The translations under genes and the position numbers were made by a program. A stretch of DNA of 30,904 nt from a virus, in the IMG/VR virus record IMGVR_UViG_3300046331_000135, positions 1 through 30,904 of that record, one strand, 5' to 3'. The notes under the pieces are model-generated. The model had not been told where the DNA came from. It saw nothing but the letters and a program-made list of their open reading frames with translations, and made no database searches. Shown here one piece after another: positions 1 to 5,419 of this stretch (positions within the stretch are counted from its first letter, which is position 1; each line of letters starts with the position of its first letter).

Positions 1-1
1 G

Positions 2-118
2 GTTGATAATTTAAAACAAACAAATACTTTTAACAATGGAAGAGTCGAAAAAACACCTGAGCAACTTGCAAGTGACATCTTTAATTCAGAAACGGCAAGA
101 AACTTTAGATTTAGCTAA
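2..118 (+). CDS. C-terminal end of replication protein gene (continues from 30504 across the circular junction)
   Basis: This reading frame is open from base 2 to a TAA at 116-118 and has no start of its own, so it is the 3' end of a gene cut by the window edge. The 401 bases from the ATG at 30504 to the right end leave two bases over. Together with base 1 these make one codon, and the next codon starts at base 2, the frame that is open here. Joined circularly the product would be about 172 residues, ending in a hydrophilic tail (TPEQLASDIF, then NFRFS). That the ends join is inference; the matching frame is seen directly. It overlaps the next gene if that gene starts at 36. Confidence 0.6.
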   Translation, partial: VDNLKQTNTFNNGRVEKTPEQLASDIFNSETARNFRFS

Positions 119-740
119 GGCGATAATTACAAAGAATATAAATTTAGGTTTTTACGAATTAGATTTGTCAATTGATAAAACTTTGGATAAGCCGATTATG
201 AGATCTACTTTTAAAAACGAAAATTCTCAAATTGGATTTACAATCGTTGGAATATTAGTAAACCGTTTTATTGACTCTTTTGGTTTTAGCACTAAATTAA
301 ACGAATCTCAATTGGAGATATTGACTTGCGATACAATTGAAAAGTTTACTTACGAAAGTTTAGAAGATATTGTTTTGTTTTTTAAATTGGCAAGGAGCGG
401 AACGTTTGGAACTACAAAGCGAGGAGTTGATAGCAATTTAATATTTGGCGAATGGTTCCCGATGTACATGGAAATGAAAGCAGAAGCGAGGGAACGAGAA
501 CAATTAAAACAAAAGAAACAAACTGAAGAGAGTTTACTAAGTATTGAAGACGTCAAAAAATCATACGAAAAAATACAGGTTGGAAATTCATTTCGTGACC
601 GAGTTTTAAATTACATCAACAAAATTACAGAGGGAATAACCAGATTAGAGCTGGAGGATTTAATACAGGCCTGGAGCGAAGACGAACAAAAGAAACCTTA
701 TTTAAGAGAATTAAAAGAAAAAAGACTAATTATAAAATGA
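36..740 (+). CDS. DUF6633-like phage early protein
   Basis: A 234-residue protein of unknown function. The middle part (about residues 100-150), with the pattern ESLEDIVLFFKLARSG followed by a tryptophan-containing helix and a charged stretch rich in Glu, Lys and Arg, resembles DUF6633 proteins encoded next to replication genes of Bacteroidota phages. Residues 148-165 are strongly charged and probably helical. The ATG at 36 implies an 83-base overlap with the upstream replication frame ending at 118. TTG at 66 or GTG at 72 would shorten this, so the start is uncertain. Its 3' end overlaps the next gene by four bases (ATGA), which suggests coupled translation. The family assignment is from memory of the pattern and is moderate. 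Confidence 0.75.
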   Translation: MEESKKHLSNLQVTSLIQKRQETLDLAKAIITKNINLGFYELDLSIDKTLDKPIMRSTFKNENSQIGFTIVGILVNRFIDSFGFSTKLNESQLEILTCDTIEKFTYESLEDIVLFFKLARSGTFGTTKRGVDSNLIFGEWFPMYMEMKAEAREREQLKQKKQTEESLLSIEDVKKSYEKIQVGNSFRDRVLNYINKITEGITRLELEDLIQAWSEDEQKKPYLRELKEKRLIIK

Positions 741-1111
741 AAGCACAAGAATTAAGATTAGGGAATTATATAAGCGAAATCGGAATAGATTTTGATTATA
801 ATGGAAATAAAATTAGTGACGGAACTTTTGAAATAGTAGAAGTTAATATTGATATTTTAAAAGATATATTAGGATGTTGGGAAGTTTATTATAAACCAAT
901 ACTATTAACTAAAAAATGGTTGATTAAATTAGGGTTTAGTTATTCAATAGGTTGGGATGATTTTGAATACTTACATAAAGACGGAGTTCATATTTATTTT
1001 TGTAATGACGGTACAGATAAATGGTTTGAGTATGAAATGGAATTTAAAGTTGAATCAGTACATCAATTGCAAAATCTACATTTTGCACTAACAGGAATAG
1101 AATTAAAATGA
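737..1111 (+). CDS. Conserved small phage protein (VHQLQNLHFALTG family)
   Basis: A 124-residue protein starting LRLGNYI and ending with VHQLQNLHFALTGIEL, a tail seen in many small proteins of unknown function in Bacteroidota phages and mobile elements. It is rich in aromatic residues, has no membrane segment and contains a typical central LTKKWLIKLGF segment. The start overlaps the previous stop by four bases (ATGA) and its own stop overlaps the next ATG, so 36-1359 reads as one translationally coupled operon. No enzymatic motif is visible and the function is unknown. Confidence 0.85.
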   Translation: MKAQELRLGNYISEIGIDFDYNGNKISDGTFEIVEVNIDILKDILGCWEVYYKPILLTKKWLIKLGFSYSIGWDDFEYLHKDGVHIYFCNDGTDKWFEYEMEFKVESVHQLQNLHFALTGIELK

Positions 1112-1359
1112 AAGTAAAAAAAGTCCCAGAGGGAGAAATGCCAGTTAAATATTATAATTGTGTCGAAATAAGTTATATCTTAGGCACCTATCCAAAAGAA
1201 ATAAGAAACCGAATTGATCAATTAAATATATTTCCAGACGCAATAATTGGCAAAGCTAAATGTTATAATATTGATAAAGTGAATATTATAATGGCATTTA
1301 AAAGATACGACAAAAAAGAGGAGTACTTAATATTTGAATCAAAATTGAATTATTTATAA
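1108..1359 (+). CDS. Small putative helix-turn-helix protein
   Basis: An 83-residue protein. Residues 18-58 (CVEISYILGTYPKEIRNRID, then a short loop and KCYNIDKV) resemble the winged helix-turn-helix of MerR or excisionase-like proteins, in which a helix pair is followed by a wing ending in Tyr-x-Ile-Asp. It overlaps the preceding gene by four bases. It is the last gene of the coupled block, because about 97-127 bases without a clear gene follow. A role in DNA binding is inferred from this resemblance only. Confidence 0.65.
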   Translation: MKVKKVPEGEMPVKYYNCVEISYILGTYPKEIRNRIDQLNIFPDAIIGKAKCYNIDKVNIIMAFKRYDKKEEYLIFESKLNYL

Positions 1360-1374
1360 TACCATGTTAACCAA
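1360..1374 (+). repeat. 15-base inverted-repeat partner of 3790-3804
   Basis: TACCATGTTAACCAA directly follows the stop codon of the 1108-1359 gene and lies in the leader of the gene starting at 1457 or 1487. Its exact reverse complement occurs at 3790-3804 inside a short non-coding stretch that ends in a terminator. RNA from 3790-3804 could pair with mRNA here. The rest of 1375-1456 contains no ORF I can support; a short GC-richer patch (TGCCGAGGCA) is its only notable element. Confidence 0.6.
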
Positions 1375-1486
1375 CAAAATCATAAATTAAATCTTTGCCG
1401 AGGCAGGAATAAAGAATCATAGACTTTTAAACAAACATCACTCACAATATACCGAAATGGATATAATGGTCCTGGAAAGGATTAAA

Positions 1487-1702
1487 ATGGGAAAAAAAGT
1501 TAAAAACAATTACTACATACCAAAAAAAGATTATACACTAAAAAAGGTATTAAGAAAGTCAGACGGAGTAATATTTGAATCCGTTGCCGATTGTGCTGAG
1601 AAAACAGGAATGACAAAACAGCAAATTTATAATTACATAAACAATCAAAAGTACTCAGAGAACAAACAACTTGTTTATTTATACGAAGACGATGACGAAT
1701 AA
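1487..1702 (+). CDS. Small NUMOD1-like DNA-binding protein
   Basis: A 71-residue basic protein from the ATG at 1487; an upstream in-frame ATG at 1457 would add ten residues. The segment GVIFESVADCAEKTGMTKQQ followed by IYNYINNQ and a final LVYLYED has the layout of NUMOD1 modules: a helix-turn-helix that starts with a strand (VFxSxxEAA, G-x-S/T, I-x-x-x-L/I-N) and is normally attached to homing endonucleases. Here it stands alone, with no nuclease domain. I prefer 1487 because the family pattern begins shortly after it. The last codons overlap the next gene in another frame (ATG at 1692). Confidence 0.65.
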   Translation: MGKKVKNNYYIPKKDYTLKKVLRKSDGVIFESVADCAEKTGMTKQQIYNYINNQKYSENKQLVYLYEDDDE

Positions 1703-1916
1703 GACGCAAAGAAATAGAATTGAATTACAGTTGAGGTTGTATAAACAGTATTTAAAGATTTGCCGAATTGAATACGTTGGAAACCTTTGCAAAGAGATTG
1801 TAAAGCTGGAGGATCGTTTGGATTTATTCAGACAAATGACAGAAATGGAAATAAAAAACAAAGTTGACTTTCAATATGTAATTGTACAAAGCAAAGCCAA
1901 CAAATTAAATTTATAA
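1692..1916 (+). CDS. Small hypothetical coiled-coil protein
   Basis: A 74-residue protein from the ATG at 1692, which overlaps the preceding stop (1700-1702) by 11 bases. A longer frame opening at 1671 has a non-ATG start and deeper overlap, so I reject it. The protein is helical and charged (RIELQLRLYKQYLKICRIEY, then EIVKLEDRLDLFRQM), with heptad-like leucine spacing that suggests a coiled coil. No known family was recognised. It sits in the run of very small early genes. Confidence 0.6.
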   Translation: MTNKTQRNRIELQLRLYKQYLKICRIEYVGNLCKEIVKLEDRLDLFRQMTEMEIKNKVDFQYVIVQSKANKLNL

Positions 1917-1919
1917 GTT

Positions 1920-2123
1920 ATGACAGCAAAAGAAAAAGCAAAAGAGTTATTTTATAAAATGTCTTATAATAGTTCAGACGAATACCATAATTGTAGTCAT
2001 TATGTAGCAAAAAATTGCACTTTAATGGCAGTTGATGCTATTTTAAGTGTTGCAAAAGAAATAGCAACAAAAGAAAGTATTGATTATTGGCAAGAAGTTA
2101 AAAAAGAAATAGAAAAACTATGA
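1920..2123 (+). CDS. Small conserved phage protein, first of a tandem paralogue pair
   Basis: A 67-residue protein with the pattern MTAKEKAKELFYKM, a Cys-containing middle (KNCTLMAVDAILSVAKEI) and a C-terminus YWQEVKKEIEKL. It is clearly related to the next gene, which shares the N-terminal MTAxEKAxELFYK, the central C-x-L-x-AVD and the C-terminal YWxxVKxEIEKL. Proteins of this type are common in Bacteroidota phages and have no known function. The ATG at 1920 follows the previous stop by three bases and its stop overlaps the next ATG (ATGA at 2120). Confidence 0.8.
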   Translation: MTAKEKAKELFYKMSYNSSDEYHNCSHYVAKNCTLMAVDAILSVAKEIATKESIDYWQEVKKEIEKL

Positions 2124-2323
2124 CAGCAGAAGAAAAGGCAGAAGAATTATTTTATAAATATAGACATTTAAAAAATTTTGATTCTTATATAAATGATAAA
2201 AACGCAAAACAATGTGCATTAATAGCAGTTGATGAGGTAATAGAACAACTTGAAGGATATGGATGGTATAAACCTCAAAAAACTTATTGGGACGCAGTTA
2301 AACAAGAAATAGAAAAGTTGTGA
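2120..2323 (+). CDS. Small conserved phage protein, second of a tandem paralogue pair
   Basis: A 67-residue paralogue of the 1920-2123 product, with the same length and the same conserved ends (MTAEEKAEELFYK and YWDAVKQEIEKL) but a diverged middle. The C-x-L-x-AVDE segment is retained. The start codon overlaps the upstream stop, as expected for a tandem duplication that kept translational coupling. Its stop TGA at 2321-2323 overlaps a GTG at 2320 that starts another tiny ORF. Confidence 0.8.
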   Translation: MTAEEKAEELFYKYRHLKNFDSYINDKNAKQCALIAVDEVIEQLEGYGWYKPQKTYWDAVKQEIEKL

Positions 2324-2445
2324 AAAAAATTGATAAAAGATACGAAAATATTTTCGAACAGGAAAAGAGATTAAAAAAAGAGGCTAAGGAATTAGCAGAA
2401 AAACACAAGGACACAAAACCAATTAAGTATTTGATAAAGAAATAA
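2320..2445 (+). CDS. Very small basic helical protein (GTG start)
   Basis: A 41-residue ORF from GTG 2320-2322, which overlaps the preceding stop, to TAA 2443-2445. The product is almost wholly charged (MKKIDKRYENIFEQEKRLKK, then further Lys/Glu helix and KYLIKK). The tight GTGA coupling and the lack of any other gene in the interval support it. A match to a TTTG box used by the next promoter (2430-2433) lies inside its last codons. Function unknown; it could be non-functional. Confidence 0.5.
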   Translation: MKKIDKRYENIFEQEKRLKKEAKELAEKHKDTKPIKYLIKK

Positions 2446-2458
2446 TTTATTATATTTG
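2430..2458 (+). promoter_or_regulatory. Bacteroidota-type promoter for the first HNH gene
   Basis: TTTG at 2430-2433 and TATATTTG at 2451-2458 are separated by 17 bases, matching the Bacteroidota TTTG/-33 and TAnnTTTG/-7 consensus. Transcription should start within a few bases of 2463, exactly where the first leader hairpin begins. Confidence 0.6.
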
Positions 2459-2462
2459 CATA

Positions 2463-2541
2463 TGTAGAGTGGTCGCTACAATTTAAAATATTAATTGAAA
2501 TCCCATCAGGATAAAAGACGACCACCTTTTTGAATGATGGG
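2463..2541 (+). promoter_or_regulatory. Structured leader RNA, copy 1 (kissing-loop/pseudoknot)
   Basis: Hairpin 1 pairs TGTAG (2463-2467) with CTACA (2476-2480) around the loop AGTGGTCG. Loop bases GTGGTCG (2469-2475) are perfectly complementary to CGACCAC (2519-2525). That segment lies inside the loop of hairpin 2, formed by CCCATCA (2502-2508) and TGATGGG (2535-2541). An AT-only linker separates the two hairpins. The ATG of the HNH gene follows 11 bases after hairpin 2, behind a U-rich stretch. The same plan occurs at 3893 and 30401 with compensatory changes. Its role is probably in expression control, by inference. Confidence 0.8.
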
Positions 2542-2552
2542 TATTTTATTTT

Positions 2553-3101
2553 ATGGAAAAAAAAGAAATTTGGAAAAAAGTAATTGGTTACGATTATGAT
2601 TATGAAATAAGTAATTTTGGAAATTTTAGATGTAAAAATCCATTTCATAAATTATATCAAAATGTAAATTATAAACAAAGCAAAGATGTAAAAGGCTATT
2701 TAAGAGTTGGATTAGTTTTAGATAAAAAAATAAAAACAATAAAAACTCATCGATTAGTTGCAATGTATTTTATTGAAAATTTTAATCAAAATTTGACAGT
2801 TAATCATATTGATTTTAATAAAACAAATAATCATGTTTCTAATTTGGAAATGCTTACAAATGTCGAAAATGTTTTACATTATCAAAAAGAGGTTATTCAA
2901 AAAAAATCAACTTCAAATACAATTGGAGTTGGATTTCATACAGGAATAAATAAATGGACCTCAAGAGTAACATATAATAACAAAAGATATAGTGTTGGCA
3001 CTTACGATACGGAAGAGGAAGCTATAAAAGCTCGTGAAGATTTTAACAACAACATAGAAAAATTAAAAATAGGTAAAGGAAAATCAAACAAAAAAAAGTA
3101 A
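2553..3101 (+). CDS. HNH homing endonuclease (NUMOD4-HNH-AP2)
   Basis: A 182-residue protein with three modules. Residues 5-27 (EIWKKVIGYDYDYEISNFGN) are a NUMOD4 motif. Residues 66-109 are an HNH nuclease core with His66, the Asn84-His85-x-Asp87 segment, Asn92/93 and the usual NLE and VEN pattern. Residues 120-165 are an AP2-type DNA-binding domain (IGVGF, W-x-S-x-V, VGTYDTEEEA). It is a free-standing selfish or regulatory nuclease that would nick or cut DNA. It has its own promoter and the structured leader at 2463-2541, and is followed two bases later by the MazG-like gene. The ATG at 2553 occupies the same position relative to the leader as in the second HNH gene. Confidence 0.93.
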   Translation: MEKKEIWKKVIGYDYDYEISNFGNFRCKNPFHKLYQNVNYKQSKDVKGYLRVGLVLDKKIKTIKTHRLVAMYFIENFNQNLTVNHIDFNKTNNHVSNLEMLTNVENVLHYQKEVIQKKSTSNTIGVGFHTGINKWTSRVTYNNKRYSVGTYDTEEEAIKAREDFNNNIEKLKIGKGKSNKKK

Positions 3102-3103
3102 TT

Positions 3104-3406
3104 ATGAAATACAATGAATTAGAAAAATTGGTTATAAAATGGGCAAATGATAAGGAAATTTTCACAAAAGGAAACAAAATGTCTCAGGCTTTAAAAACTT
3201 TAGAAGAGGTTGGGGAACTTATAAATTCAATTCATAAAGATGATAAAATTGGAGCATGTGATGATTTGGGGGATATATTAGTTACAATAATTATCCAAGC
3301 TGAAATGCAAGGTTTGAGCCTTGAAGAGTGTTTATTAAGTGCCTATAACGTAATATCAAAACGTAAAGGACAAATGATCAACGGGCAATTTGTAAAAGAG
3401 GAATAA
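3104..3406 (+). CDS. MazG-like nucleotide pyrophosphohydrolase
   Basis: A 100-residue all-helical protein with the MazG signature: E34-E35-x-x-E38 in TLEEVGEL and the second metal site D53-D54-L-G-D57 in CDDLGDILV. MazG-family enzymes hydrolyse (d)NTPs to monophosphate and pyrophosphate using magnesium. In phages they are thought to adjust nucleotide pools or ppGpp-like alarmones. The length fits the single-domain phage form. It lies two bases after the HNH gene and probably shares its transcript. No obvious terminator follows; an A-rich stretch leads into the next promoter. Confidence 0.9.
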   Translation: MKYNELEKLVIKWANDKEIFTKGNKMSQALKTLEEVGELINSIHKDDKIGACDDLGDILVTIIIQAEMQGLSLEECLLSAYNVISKRKGQMINGQFVKEE

Positions 3407-3433
3407 AAAAAAATAAAAAAAAATTGATTTTTA

Positions 3434-3464
3434 TTTTGTAATTAAAAAATATTTATTAATTTTG
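3434..3464 (+). promoter_or_regulatory. Early-type promoter
   Basis: TTTTG at 3434-3438 and TAATTTTG at 3457-3464 are 18 bases apart. The stretch 3440-3464 matches 27854-27878 at 24 of 25 positions, which marks a shared phage promoter type (AATTAAAA near -25, TAnnTTTG at -7). It would drive the 3507 gene. Confidence 0.6.
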
Positions 3465-3506
3465 ACAAAGAAATTAAAATTATAACCAAAACAAAAAATC
3501 AAAATC

Positions 3507-3725
3507 ATGACAACTCAAACATTTTTAAACAATTTAGAATCAACTCAAAAAGAATTATTTGCAAATCAAAAAGTTTTATTAAGATCATTTAATAATTTTT
3601 TAAGCGACAACCAAGAATTTAAAACTGAGTTTTTTAAGGCAAGTCAAAAAGAACAAGAAAGTATTTTTAAATATGTAGTTTTTGAGGTTATTGGAAAAAT
3701 AGCAATTGAAAAAACTTTTAACTAA
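3507..3725 (+). CDS. Small hypothetical early protein
   Basis: A 72-residue helical protein (QKELFANQKVLLRSFNNFL, then FKTEFFKASQKEQESIF) with no recognised family. It has its own promoter at 3434-3464 and an A-rich leader ending AATCAAAATC-ATG, the same leader used by the 27900 gene. The coding sequence is extremely AT-rich. It is probably an early gene that acts on the host, but this rests only on size and promoter type. Confidence 0.65.
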   Translation: MTTQTFLNNLESTQKELFANQKVLLRSFNNFLSDNQEFKTEFFKASQKEQESIFKYVVFEVIGKIAIEKTFN

Positions 3726-3761
3726 AAACAATCTAAATTGAAACTGATTCAAAAAAAATAC

Positions 3762-3769
3762 TACATTTG
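3762..3769 (+). promoter_or_regulatory. Possible promoter of a small RNA
   Basis: TACATTTG matches TAnnTTTG, with a TTG at 3738-3740 about 21 bases upstream. No ORF follows before the terminator at 3807-3842, so this box would give a transcript of about 65-70 nt. The box alone is a weak signal in DNA this AT-rich. Confidence 0.35.
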
Positions 3770-3789
3770 TATTGATTTTGAATTATGTT

Positions 3790-3804
3790 TTGGTTAACAT
3801 GGTA
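3790..3804 (-). repeat. 15-base inverted-repeat partner of 1360-1374
   Basis: TTGGTTAACATGGTA here is the exact reverse complement of 1360-1374. Both copies are non-coding. It may be an RNA pairing site or a shared protein-binding site. Confidence 0.6.
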
Positions 3805-3806
3805 AG

Positions 3807-3842
3807 ATAGGGGTTGTTTACTTTGAACGCCCCTATTTTTTT
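3807..3842 (+). terminator. Intrinsic terminator
   Basis: ATAGGGG (3807-3813) pairs with CCCCTAT (3830-3836) and is followed by a T run to 3842. GTT/AAC pairs inside the loop may extend the stem. It separates the 3507 gene from the second HNH unit. Confidence 0.8.
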
Positions 3843-3854
3843 AATAACCTTAAA

Positions 3855-3889
3855 TTTTGTATTTATTAATTAAAAAATAATTATCTTTG
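3855..3889 (+). promoter_or_regulatory. Promoter for the second HNH gene
   Basis: TTTTG at 3855-3859, AATTAAAA beginning at 3868 and TATCTTTG at 3882-3889 form a Bacteroidota-type promoter. The expected start lies within a few bases of 3893, the first base of the leader hairpin. Confidence 0.6.
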
Positions 3890-3892
3890 CTT

Positions 3893-3968
3893 TGTAGAGT
3901 AGTCGCTACAATTAAAAATTTATATAAATTCCAGCATTGATAAAGACGACTACCTTTTGACATGCTGG
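3893..3968 (+). promoter_or_regulatory. Structured leader RNA, copy 2 (kissing-loop/pseudoknot)
   Basis: Hairpin 1 is TGTAG (3893-3897) with CTACA (3906-3910) and loop AGTAGTCG. Loop bases GTAGTCG (3899-3905) pair perfectly with CGACTAC (3947-3953). Compared with copy 1, one loop base changed from G to A and its partner changed from C to T, keeping the pair. Hairpin 2 is CCAGCAT (3931-3937) with ATGCTGG (3962-3968), which differs from copy 1 at several positions on both strands yet remains fully paired. The linker contains the palindrome AATTTATATAAATT. The start codon follows nine bases after hairpin 2. Confidence 0.8.
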
Positions 3969-3977
3969 TTTTATTTT

Positions 3978-4493
3978 ATGGAATGGAAAGCAGTTTATTA
4001 CAACGGATTAGAAACAAACGTTGAAGTTACAAAATGTGGCAAAGTAAGAAAAATTAAAGTTGATTGGTATGGTGATCATTTTAATTGTAAAATTGGCGAA
4101 GTAAATTTTAGTAAATTAAAATTAACATCTGAAGGTTATAGGCAAATAGGGATTCAAATAAAAGGATTAAAAGCTAAACAAATTAAATTGCACCAGTTAA
4201 TAGCTTCAGCATTTTTAAATTACAAATTTAATGGGCATAAAAAAGTTGTAATGCATTTAGATGACAATCCTTTAAATAATAATTTAAATAATTTAAAAAT
4301 AGGAACTCATAGAGAAAATATGTCACAAGCAAGAACAACTAAAAGTGGATTGCCAGTTGGAGTTTGTTTTGATAAACAAATGAAAAAATATAGATCTCAA
4401 ATTTATATTAATGGCAAAAGAATTTTTTTAGGTCTTTTTAAAACTATTGAAGAAGCATCAAATACTTACCAAAATAAATTAAAACAAATATAA
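3978..4493 (+). CDS. HNH endonuclease with AP2 domain
   Basis: A 171-residue protein. An N-terminal strand region takes the place of NUMOD4 (residues 12-30, VEVTKCGKVRKIK). The HNH core spans residues 72-115, with His72 (LHQLIASAF), His93 in VVMHLDDNPLNN, the Asn-rich NLNNLKIGT and His111-R-E-N114. The AP2 domain spans residues 124-165 (GLPVGVCF, YRSQIYINGKR, LGLFKTIEEA). I place the start at ATG 3978 rather than an upstream TTG at 3957 because 3957 falls inside leader hairpin 2 and 3978 matches the spacing in the first HNH gene. It is probably a free-standing homing nuclease related to the first but well diverged. Confidence 0.88.
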   Translation: MEWKAVYYNGLETNVEVTKCGKVRKIKVDWYGDHFNCKIGEVNFSKLKLTSEGYRQIGIQIKGLKAKQIKLHQLIASAFLNYKFNGHKKVVMHLDDNPLNNNLNNLKIGTHRENMSQARTTKSGLPVGVCFDKQMKKYRSQIYINGKRIFLGLFKTIEEASNTYQNKLKQI

Positions 4494-4510
4494 ATTTAAA
4501 ATCAAAAACT

Positions 4511-4813
4511 ATGCTTAACCTTTTTAAAACCAGAAACAGATTTGACTTAGACAAACCAAACAATCAAAAGGCTGAAATACTTTTTGAGTTAATTAATCAA
4601 AATTATGCTACTCGATTGGATTTAATGCAAATGACTGGTTGTTTAAATATCACTGCAATAATTTCAAAGTTAAGACTAGACCACGAAATAGAAATTAAGT
4701 GTAATTTTAGAGATGTACTTAATAAACATGGAAGACCGGTTAAATTCGGAATTTATAACTTAGTAAACAAAGGAGACGCATTAAGCAAATACAATACAAT
4801 AAACAAACGATAA
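4511..4813 (+). CDS. Winged helix-turn-helix protein
   Basis: A 100-residue protein. Residues 18-75 (AEILFELINQNYATRLDLMQ, a G-x-LNITAIISKLR recognition-type helix, then a basic wing with KHGRPVKFGIYNL) look like a winged helix-turn-helix of the kind used by small phage regulators and helix-turn-helix DUFs in Bacteroidota. DNA binding and a regulatory role are inferred. It lies 17 bases after the HNH gene and nine bases before the ParB-like gene, so it probably belongs to the same transcript. Confidence 0.7.
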   Translation: MLNLFKTRNRFDLDKPNNQKAEILFELINQNYATRLDLMQMTGCLNITAIISKLRLDHEIEIKCNFRDVLNKHGRPVKFGIYNLVNKGDALSKYNTINKR

Positions 4814-4822
4814 TCAAAACAC

Positions 4823-5419
4823 ATGCAGAAATTTAAAATCAGCGAGATAAAACTCAACCCAAACAATCCACGTTTAATAAAAGACGACAAATTTGAAAAG
4901 CTGGTAAAATCTATAAAAGAGTTTCCAGAGATGTTAGATATTAGACCAATTGTAGTTAATAGCGATATGGTAATACTTGGAGGTAATATGCGATTCAAAG
5001 CATGTAAGGAAGCCGGATTAAAAGAAATACCAATAATAGTAGCCGACAATCTAACAGAGGAGCAACAAAAAGAGTTTTTAATTAAAGACAATACAAGTGG
5101 TGGGGAATGGGATTTTGAAGTATTAGCAAACGAATGGGATAACGAACAACTTGAGGATTGGGGATTAGATCTTGTGGGTTTTGATATTGATGCAGATGAA
5201 TACGGAGAGGATTTCAGCTTGCCAGACGGAGACAAATCGCCTTTTCAACAAATGACTTTTACTTTAGCAGACGAACAATCTGAGCAAATAAAAAACGCAA
5301 TAGCAGACATCAAAGCAACAGAGGAATACAAATACGCTGAGACAATGGGAAATGAAAACTCAAATGGAAACGCACTTTATTTAATTATCATGCAATGGGT
5401 AGAGCAAAGGAAATATTAG
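4823..5419 (+). CDS. ParB-like N-terminal domain protein
   Basis: A 198-residue protein with a ParB/Sulfiredoxin-type N-terminal domain: ISEIKLNPNNPR (residues 6-17), PIVVNSDMVILGGNMRF (42-58) and RFKACKEAGLKEIPIIV (57-73). The GGNMR box at 53-57 corresponds to the GxxR nucleotide-binding loop; members bind CTP or ATP or act as nucleases. There is no ParB helix-turn-helix or dimer domain. The acidic C-terminal half (DIDADEYGED, residues 131-140) is typical of phage versions found near terminase genes. The next gene overlaps it by 25 bases, which points to joint action with the Mom-like protein. Confidence 0.85.
   Translation: MQKFKISEIKLNPNNPRLIKDDKFEKLVKSIKEFPEMLDIRPIVVNSDMVILGGNMRFKACKEAGLKEIPIIVADNLTEEQQKEFLIKDNTSGGEWDFEVLANEWDNEQLEDWGLDLVGFDIDADEYGEDFSLPDGDKSPFQQMTFTLADEQSEQIKNAIADIKATEEYKYAETMGNENSNGNALYLIIMQWVEQRKY

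Larger units (their letters stand above)
3774..3842 (+). ncRNA. Candidate small RNA with antisense match to 1360-1374
   Basis: The gene-free stretch between 3726 and 3978 contains, in order, a TAnnTTTG box (3762-3769), about 35 bases of single-stranded-looking sequence including TTGGTTAACATGGTA (3790-3804), and a strong intrinsic terminator. That is the layout of a short sRNA whose unstructured part is a seed. The 15-base seed is the perfect reverse complement of the leader at 1360-1374. The RNA and its target are inferred; the start site near 3774-3776 is estimated from the box. Confidence 0.35.

Noticed and set aside
2463-2541. Pistol-type self-cleaving ribozyme
   Set aside because: A hairpin with a loop pseudoknot recalls pistol, but I do not see its conserved junction bases, and the three copies share almost no fixed positions in the expected places.
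2298-2648. 116-codon minus-strand ORF
   Set aside because: It crosses several small + strand genes and the first structured leader; Phe/Ile/Leu-rich make-up reflects AT-rich antisense DNA.
2463-3968. HEARO-type RNA upstream of HNH genes
   Set aside because: HEARO RNAs are much longer (about 300 nt) and precede larger proteins. The leaders here are under 90 nt with a different plan, and one copy precedes a replication gene.
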